DNA of 10,442 nucleotides from Bacillota bacterium (GTDB lineage Bacteria; Bacillota; Sulfobacillia; Symbiobacteriales; Symbiobacteriaceae): positions 1 to 10,442 of the forward strand of contig JAQBPS010000678.1 in assembly GCA_028287415.1 (NCBI GenBank), written 5' to 3'. Numbering within the stretch: position 1 is the first letter of the stretch; each line of letters opens with the position of its first letter. The notes below the pieces were generated by a model, which saw nothing but the letters and a program-made list of their open reading frames with translations, was not told the origin of the DNA and made no database searches. This document shows positions 7,054-10,442 of the stretch, in pieces. A program made the translations under genes and the position numbers.

Positions 7054-8010
7054 TCAGTCGATCACGTCCTGTGGCTGCTTCAGGGCCATCAAGAGGTACA
7101 GGGATGCATAGGAGCGCCAACCGGCCCAGCGCTCGCCCAGGCGCCGGAGTTCCTGCTCACCGGGCCGGTCCTGCCGACCCAGGAGTCGCTGAACAGCGAC
7201 TTGCAGCGCCAGGTCACCGGCGAAGCAGATGTCGGGCCTGCCGAGTCCGTACATCAGCGCCACCTCTGCCGTCCAGCGGCCGATCCCCGGGATCGTACAG
7301 AGCCTGGCGACAGCCTCTGCGTCATCAAGTCCGGCAAACTCGGTGTGTTCCAGGTAGCCGTCAGCCGCATGCTCCGCCACCGCCAGCAGATAGCGGGACT
7401 TCTGACGGGTGACGCCGAGCGCTTGCAGCCCATCCGGGCCGGCGGCCAGCAGCCGGGATGGCGAGGGGTAGGCAACAAAGTCTGCACCGTCAACGGTTAC
7501 GCGGTCGCCCAGGTGGGCCATCAGTCGGCGCCGGATCGACTGGGCCGAGGCGACGCTGATCTGCTGGCCCAGGATTGCGCTGATCAAGGCCTCATAAAGG
7601 CTGGCGGCGCGAATCAGCCGCAGGCCTGCGAACCGAGCGACCAGCGGTTGGAGCAACGGGTCGGCGCTCAGCGCTGCGTAGCACGCGGTCAGGTCGTCGG
7701 ACAGCCCCCACAGATGGTCTGTCAGGTCTGTCAGGTCTGTCAGGTCTGTCAGGTCTGTCAGGTCTGTCAGGTCTGTCAGGTCTGTCAGGTCGACCGCTGC
7801 CCCCGCCACGACGGTCGCCCGCAACTGACGATGCGCCCGGTCGAAGGTGAAATCGACCGCGACAGCCTGGTCGCCCGGGCGCACGACCGGGCGCACGACC
7901 CGGCGCACAGTCTCCGCACCGACAAAGTAGTACGGTGTACCGAATGAGGACCCCCGGACGCAAGCCAACACCCAATCGATCGCAAAGGGCTCCGGCAACA
8001 CACGGTTCAC
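7054..8010 (-). CDS. alkA: DNA-3-methyladenine glycosylase II (AlkA) with DLT repeat insertion
   Basis: 318 residues, longer than E. coli AlkA (282). It excises alkylated bases such as 3-methyladenine from DNA, starting base-excision repair. The N-terminal ~70 residues match the AlkA N-terminal domain in pattern (FAIDWVLACVRGS). Eight Asp-Leu-Thr triplets follow (74-97), at the junction with the helical HhH-GPD core (about 100-310). The core has ILGQQIS (146-152), the helix-hairpin-helix IPGIGRWTAEVAL (240-252) and Asp266 in FAGDLALQ, the position of the catalytic aspartate (Asp238 in E. coli). The start is GTG 8008-8010, overlapping the ogt stop codon as GTGA. The upstream Shine-Dalgarno is weak, so translation is probably coupled to ogt. 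All core motifs are intact, so the enzyme is expected to be active despite the repeat. Confidence 0.92.
   Translation of the reverse strand: MNRVLPEPFAIDWVLACVRGSSFGTPYYFVGAETVRRVVRPVVRPGDQAVAVDFTFDRAHRQLRATVVAGAAVDLTDLTDLTDLTDLTDLTDLTDLTDHLWGLSDDLTACYAALSADPLLQPLVARFAGLRLIRAASLYEALISAILGQQISVASAQSIRRRLMAHLGDRVTVDGADFVAYPSPSRLLAAGPDGLQALGVTRQKSRYLLAVAEHAADGYLEHTEFAGLDDAEAVARLCTIPGIGRWTAEVALMYGLGRPDICFAGDLALQVAVQRLLGRQDRPGEQELRRLGERWAGWRSYASLYLLMALKQPQDVID
7717..7791. repeat. 9-bp tandem repeat (8.3 copies) inside alkA
   Basis: Eight identical copies of GTCTGTCAG run head to tail from 7717 to 7788, plus a partial GTC to 7791. On the - strand each unit encodes Asp-Leu-Thr (GAC CTG ACA), so copy-number change keeps the alkA frame. 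The copies are identical at every base, including wobble positions, which points to recent expansion by slippage or unequal exchange. A related single unit (GGTCAGGTC, 7687-7695), encoding the later DDLT, may be a diverged relative. Confidence 0.97.
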
Positions 8011-8531
8011 CGCGCCGGCCCCCAGCTGGCCTGCTCATGGTTGAGCAGCTGCCGCTTCAAGTCCAGCCCGCCCGCGTAACCGGTCAACGTGTTGTCGCTG
8101 CCGACCACCCGGTGGCACGGCACGATCACTGCGACAGGGTTCGCCCCGATGGCCGCGCCGACAGCCCGCACGGCACTTGGCCGGCCGATCATGCGTGCGA
8201 TCTCGGCGTAACTGCGCAGCTCACCGGCGGGAATGGTGGCGAGCGCTGCCCACACCGCCATCTGAAAAGGTGTGCCGCGCAAATCCACGGGGATGGAGAA
8301 GACTGGCAGCTTGCCGGCGAAGTAAGCGGTGAGTTCCGCCGCCACCGGCCCCAGTTCTCCCGCGTCCGGGACGCGTTGGGCCTTGGGCATCCAGCGGTCC
8401 GCCCATGCGTGGCAGAACGCCAGCGGCTCGGTGGGCGATGTGAGCCGGCAAAGGCCGGTCTCAGAGAGCACGGCGCCGTAGGTGCCGATCGGTGTATCAA
8501 TCGTGCCCATGACGATGCGATCACTGTCCAT
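8007..8531 (-). CDS. ogt: Methylated-DNA--protein-cysteine methyltransferase (Ogt/MGMT)
   Basis: 174 residues. It transfers the alkyl group of O6-alkylguanine irreversibly to its own cysteine, directly reversing mutagenic damage. The family signature PCHRV contains acceptor Cys139. Upstream of it are FQMAVWAAL and SYAEIARMIG (helix-turn-helix DNA-binding part) and SAVRAVGAAIGANP with the conserved arginine finger. The N-terminal ~80 residues form the poorly conserved ribonuclease-H-like domain. Start ATG 8531 is chosen because AGGAGG (8541-8546) lies nine bases upstream; an in-frame start at 8582 lacks this. The stop overlaps the GTG of alkA by four bases, so the two genes form one repair operon with ogt first. 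No Ada-type regulatory domain is fused, so any inducibility would need a regulator outside the window. Confidence 0.94.
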   Translation of the reverse strand: MDSDRIVMGTIDTPIGTYGAVLSETGLCRLTSPTEPLAFCHAWADRWMPKAQRVPDAGELGPVAAELTAYFAGKLPVFSIPVDLRGTPFQMAVWAALATIPAGELRSYAEIARMIGRPSAVRAVGAAIGANPVAVIVPCHRVVGSDNTLTGYAGGLDLKRQLLNHEQASWGPAR

Positions 8532-8540
8532 AAGCGGATG

Positions 8541-8546
8541 CCTCCT
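8541..8546 (-). promoter_or_regulatory. Ribosome binding site deciding the ogt start
   Basis: Reads AGGAGG on the - strand, nine bases before ATG 8531. Confidence 0.75.
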
Positions 8547-8577
8547 GCTGTGTGCGTTGTCGATACGCTCCGGGCGA

Positions 8578-8586
8578 AGCATAGCA
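8578..8586 (-). promoter_or_regulatory. Possible extended -10 promoter element for ogt-alkA
   Basis: Reads TGCTATGCT on the - strand, matching the extended -10 form TGnTATNNT, about 47 bases before the ogt ATG. No good -35 hexamer is seen 16-18 bases upstream, so this is tentative. Confidence 0.25.
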
Positions 8587-8635
8587 CAAACTCTGAACCG
8601 CTGACTTCCGGAATCACGGCATCACCTTGCTCGCG

Positions 8636-8669
8636 AACACCCCGGCGCTGTGATCAGCACCGGGGTGTT
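8636..8669 (-). terminator. Hairpin terminator after argD
   Basis: A 10-bp stem AACACCCCGG/CCGGGGTGTT (8636-8645 with 8660-8669) adds three inner pairs across a mismatch, with a 6-base loop. It starts 12 bases beyond the argD stop. On the - strand the tail (CGCGAG) is poor in U after the closing TT; on the + strand it has GTTTTGTG. It is most likely the argD terminator by position, and could also block + strand antisense transcription. Confidence 0.6.
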
Positions 8670-8681
8670 TTGTGCGAGTGT

Positions 8682-9878
8682 CTAAGCGAGTGAGGCAAGT
8701 GCCTCGTCGACGATGGCGACCGCCCGGTCTGCATCATCACGGGTGATGACGTAGGGCGGGAGCACCCGGAAGACAGTGCCGGCGGTCACGTTCGCCAGCA
8801 GCCCCAGCTCGTGACACTTCGCCAGCAGCGGCGCCCCGGGCTGTGTCAGCTCCATGCCGATCATGAGGCCGGCGCCCCGGACCTCCTTGATCAGGGTCGG
8901 GTACTTCGCCTTGAGAGCGGCCAGCCGGGACTGGAGGTACTCGCCCATCACGGCGGCCTGCTCCACCAGGTTAGCGCTCAGCAGGGTCTTCATGGTGGCG
9001 ACAGCCGCCGCACAGGCGACCGGGTTGCCGCCAAAGGTCGTGCCATGGTCGCCGGGCTGGAAGCCCGCAGCCGCCTCAGCCGTAGCGCAGACCGCCCCAA
9101 TTGGCAGTCCGCCGCCCAGCCCCTTCGCCAGCGTCACGATATCCGGCCGGACGCCCACGCCCTGGTAGGCGAAGAAGCTGCCAGTGCGGCCCAGGCCGCA
9201 CTGGATCTCGTCAAAAATCAGCAGCGCCCCGAACTGGTCGCAAAGCGCCCGGACCGCCGTGAGGTAGCTGGCCGGCAGCACCGTGATGCCGCCCTCGCCC
9301 TGCACCGGCTCCACGATTACCGCCGCCGTCTGCTCGTCCATAATCGCTTTGAGTGCCTCAATATCGCCCGCCTCAGCATGAAAGAAGCCCGCCGGCAGCG
9401 GCCGGAACCCTTCCTGGATCTCCGGCTTGGGCGTCGCACTGAGCGCCCCCAGCGTCCGCCCATGGAAGGCATGGCTCAGGGAGATGATTTTCGTCTTCTC
9501 CTTGTTCCCCTTGCGGAAGTGGTACTTCCGTGCCAGCTTGAACGCACCCTCATTCGCCTCAGCGCCGCTGTTGCAAAAGAAGACCTTGTCCAGCCCGCCA
9601 TTCTCCACCAACAGCGCAGCCAACTCCGCCGCCGGCTCCGAGTAGTAGAGATTGGAGCAGTGAATCAGCTTCCCAGCCTGCTCCCTGATCGCCTCGACGA
9701 CCGCCGGATGGCTATGCCCCAACAGATTGACGGCGATGCCGCCAAGGAAATCCAGATACTCTTTCCCATCCGCATCCCAGGCCTTAACCCCTTGCCCACG
9801 CACAAGCGCGATCGGATACCGCCCATAAGTGCTCATCACATAACTATCCGTCAAACCCATCAGCTCACTATTGCTCAC
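8682..9878 (-). CDS. argD: Acetylornithine aminotransferase
   Basis: 398 residues, full length for the family (E. coli ArgD 406). A cytosolic PLP-dependent class III aminotransferase, it exchanges amino groups between glutamate and N-acetylglutamate semialdehyde, giving N-acetylornithine in arginine synthesis. Visible motifs: substrate region FLGGIAVNLLGH (44-55); phosphate-binding NSGAEANE (103-110); SHAFHGRTLGAL (135-146); VEPVQGEGG (189-197); FDEIQCGLGRTG (222-233) with the PLP-ring aspartate; the Schiff-base lysine Lys252 in LAKGLGGGLPIGA; and HGTTFGGNP (278-286). It starts at GTG 9878, seven bases after GGGAGGAGAG (9886-9895). No other arg gene is adjacent in the window, so it seems to be a lone argD. 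Class III aminotransferases overlap in substrate, so a succinylornithine or other omega-transaminase role is possible, but the motifs favour ArgD. Confidence 0.92.
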   Translation of the reverse strand: MSNSELMGLTDSYVMSTYGRYPIALVRGQGVKAWDADGKEYLDFLGGIAVNLLGHSHPAVVEAIREQAGKLIHCSNLYYSEPAAELAALLVENGGLDKVFFCNSGAEANEGAFKLARKYHFRKGNKEKTKIISLSHAFHGRTLGALSATPKPEIQEGFRPLPAGFFHAEAGDIEALKAIMDEQTAAVIVEPVQGEGGITVLPASYLTAVRALCDQFGALLIFDEIQCGLGRTGSFFAYQGVGVRPDIVTLAKGLGGGLPIGAVCATAEAAAGFQPGDHGTTFGGNPVACAAAVATMKTLLSANLVEQAAVMGEYLQSRLAALKAKYPTLIKEVRGAGLMIGMELTQPGAPLLAKCHELGLLANVTAGTVFRVLPPYVITRDDADRAVAIVDEALASLA

Positions 9879-9885
9879 GACACTA

Positions 9886-9895
9886 CTCTCCTCCC
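9886..9895 (-). promoter_or_regulatory. Ribosome binding site deciding the argD GTG start
   Basis: Reads GGGAGGAGAG on the - strand, seven bases before GTG 9878. Confidence 0.75.
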
Positions 9896-9902
9896 ATTCG
9901 CC

Positions 9903-9950
9903 AAAAAACGTGGAGGCCGTGGCGCTCAGTTGCCCGGAAGGCGCTAGGCC
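9903..9950 (-). promoter_or_regulatory. Imperfect hairpin plus T run (possible attenuator)
   Basis: On the - strand GGCC-TA-GCGC pairs with GCGC-CAC-GGCC (9941-9950 with 9915-9925), with one mismatch and one bulge and a 15-base loop. Six bases separate the stem from TTTTTT (9903-9908). That gap and the bulge make it a weak terminator, so this is tentative. Confidence 0.25.
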
Positions 9951-10022
9951 ATCATGGCGTCTCCGCTGGGGGTCCGAGGAGCCTCAGAACGGGTAGTTAA
10001 AGATTCGCAGGCCAGCTCGCCC

Positions 10023-10086
10023 CTCGGGTAGCGCCAACCTATCGGTTAGCGCGTGGGTGAGCACCGCAGTGGCAGCACTACCCGAG
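10023..10086 (-). repeat. Nested inverted repeats (possible structured RNA)
   Basis: Outer arms 10023-10034 and 10075-10086 pair over 12 positions (one G.U on the - strand, nine perfect outer pairs). An inner hairpin, GCGCTAACC-GATA-GGTTGGCGC on the - strand (10031-10052), pairs over nine positions with one G.U and a 4-base loop. The inner hairpin and the last three or four outer pairs share bases 10031-10034, so they cannot all form at once. Confidence 0.7.
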
Positions 10087-10200
10087 ACGCACCGCGGGCG
10101 AACGAGGACGCCACCCCTGCCGAGAATCATTACGGCGATAAGCCGCTCTGCCGCGACGAGCCCTGCAGCGGATGCCCCGATGCCATGACCCCAGCGCCCC

Positions 10201-10213
10201 GCCGGGACCCGGC
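10201..10213. repeat. Short GC hairpin after the edge gene
   Basis: GCCGGG-A-CCCGGC is a perfect 6-bp inverted repeat lying eight bases past the stop of the gene at 10221. It has no T tail in either direction, so a terminator role is doubtful. Confidence 0.4.
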
Positions 10214-10220
10214 CCCCCGC

Positions 10221-10442
10221 TTAACCCCCCGGGCGCCGCGGCCGGCGAGCGGCCCGACCAGCGCCGCCCCCGGCCCCCGCCCGCAACCGCGGCACCACCC
10301 ACTGCACATACCCCGCCACCGCCAGCGCCGCCCCGACCAGGGCCGCCAGCGCCCCCAGCTGCGCCCGCCCATCCGCCCGGTGCGCCGGGTCCGGGATGAA
10401 CACCAGCACGAACAGCGCTCCGTAGATCAGCAGCACCAGCCA
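10221..10442 (-). CDS. Unidentified membrane protein, C-terminal part
   Basis: An open frame enters from the window's right edge and ends at TAA 10221-10223, giving 73 codons. Two hydrophobic helices are visible: WLVLLIYGALFVLVFIP at the edge, and LGALAALVGAALAVAGYVQW about 12 residues later, joined by a polar loop (DPAHRADGRAQ). A short, basic Gly/Ala/Arg/Pro-rich tail follows (LRAGAGGGAGRAARRPRRPGG region). I do not recognise the family. Internal GTG codons (e.g. 10436) could serve as starts, but the frame is open to the edge, so a longer protein is more likely. Hydrophobic periodicity supports it as real; the very GC-rich sequence keeps every frame open here and lowers confidence. Confidence 0.55.
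   Translation of the reverse strand, partial: WLVLLIYGALFVLVFIPDPAHRADGRAQLGALAALVGAALAVAGYVQWVVPRLRAGAGGGAGRAARRPRRPGG

Larger units (their letters stand above)
9879..10220 (-). other. argD upstream region rich in inverted repeats
   Basis: A 342-base gap between argD and the gene at the window edge. No credible gene is seen. On the - strand (the direction of argD) it contains a nested inverted repeat (10023-10086), an imperfect hairpin (9915-9950) and then a run of six T (9903-9908) shortly before the argD ribosome site. This could be a leader with an attenuator. I looked for T-box, SAM, TPP and cobalamin riboswitch signatures and found no convincing match. No ARG-box-like AT-rich palindrome is seen. 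Confidence 0.4.

Noticed and set aside
7717..7791. CRISPR-like array
   Set aside because: The units are 9 bp with no spacers and lie in frame inside a protein gene; it is a minisatellite.
7201..7947. + strand open frame with Val-Cys-Gln repeats opposite alkA
   Set aside because: The VCQ repeats are only the other-strand reading of the alkA minisatellite. AlkA motifs prove the - strand frame.
10057..10075. GCCACTG resembling a cobalamin riboswitch segment on the - strand
   Set aside because: None of the other conserved cobalamin riboswitch blocks, including the B12 box, are found nearby.
10088..10117. T-box-like GGGTGG followed by CCGCGG upstream of argD
   Set aside because: The canonical AGGGTGGNACCGCG order is not present, and no terminator directly follows.
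10130..10372. Overlapping open frames at the right end on both strands
   Set aside because: Extremely GC-rich sequence keeps all frames open. Only the frame ending at 10221 shows membrane-helix patterning.

Overview
The window looks like chromosomal DNA from a GC-rich Gram-positive bacterium. Coding regions are GC-rich by eye. Nearly every gene has a strong purine-rich Shine-Dalgarno (AGGAGG type), GTG starts are common, and intrinsic hairpin terminators lie between operons. The protein set (a Bpr/immune-inhibitor-type exoprotein, a YuaF/FloT pair, a small secreted 'GKxTQxQAD' repeat protein) fits the Bacillota. The high GC suggests a Symbiobacterium-like lineage; that is inference, not a database result.

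Layout on the + strand. Bases 1-3521 are the C-terminal ~1170 residues of a giant secreted protein built from two InhA-type MAM-like domains, FnIII, carboxypeptidase-regulatory-like, Ig-like and PKD modules. Its catalytic part, if any, lies upstream. A strong terminator follows (3541-3585). Next is a two-gene operon: a membrane NfeD/YuaF-like protein with an unusual histidine-rich loop (3709-4350) and a flotillin of FloT size (4384-5958). A perfect 14-bp hairpin at 5979-6011 ends it and also serves the convergent gene beyond.

Layout on the - strand. A small exported protein carries three copies of a 12-residue motif (6036-6632). A 421-base, less GC-rich gap (6633-7053) holds one hairpin and no gene I can defend. 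Then come alkA (7054-8010) and ogt (8007-8531), overlapping by four bases as a two-gene alkylation-repair operon transcribed ogt then alkA. alkA carries a 9-bp DNA minisatellite encoding (Asp-Leu-Thr)8. Upstream is argD (8682-9878), a complete acetylornithine aminotransferase with no other arginine gene in view, preceded by a 342-base gap rich in inverted repeats. The window ends in the C-terminal part of an unidentified two-helix membrane protein (10221-10442).

Functionally these are several independent units: an exported modular protein, a membrane-microdomain scaffold, a small secreted protein, DNA alkylation repair and arginine biosynthesis. I did not find a clearly new multi-gene system. 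The most unusual signals are the in-frame minisatellite in alkA, the His-rich loop beside the flotillin, the repeat-rich region upstream of argD and the low-GC gap at 6633-7053.
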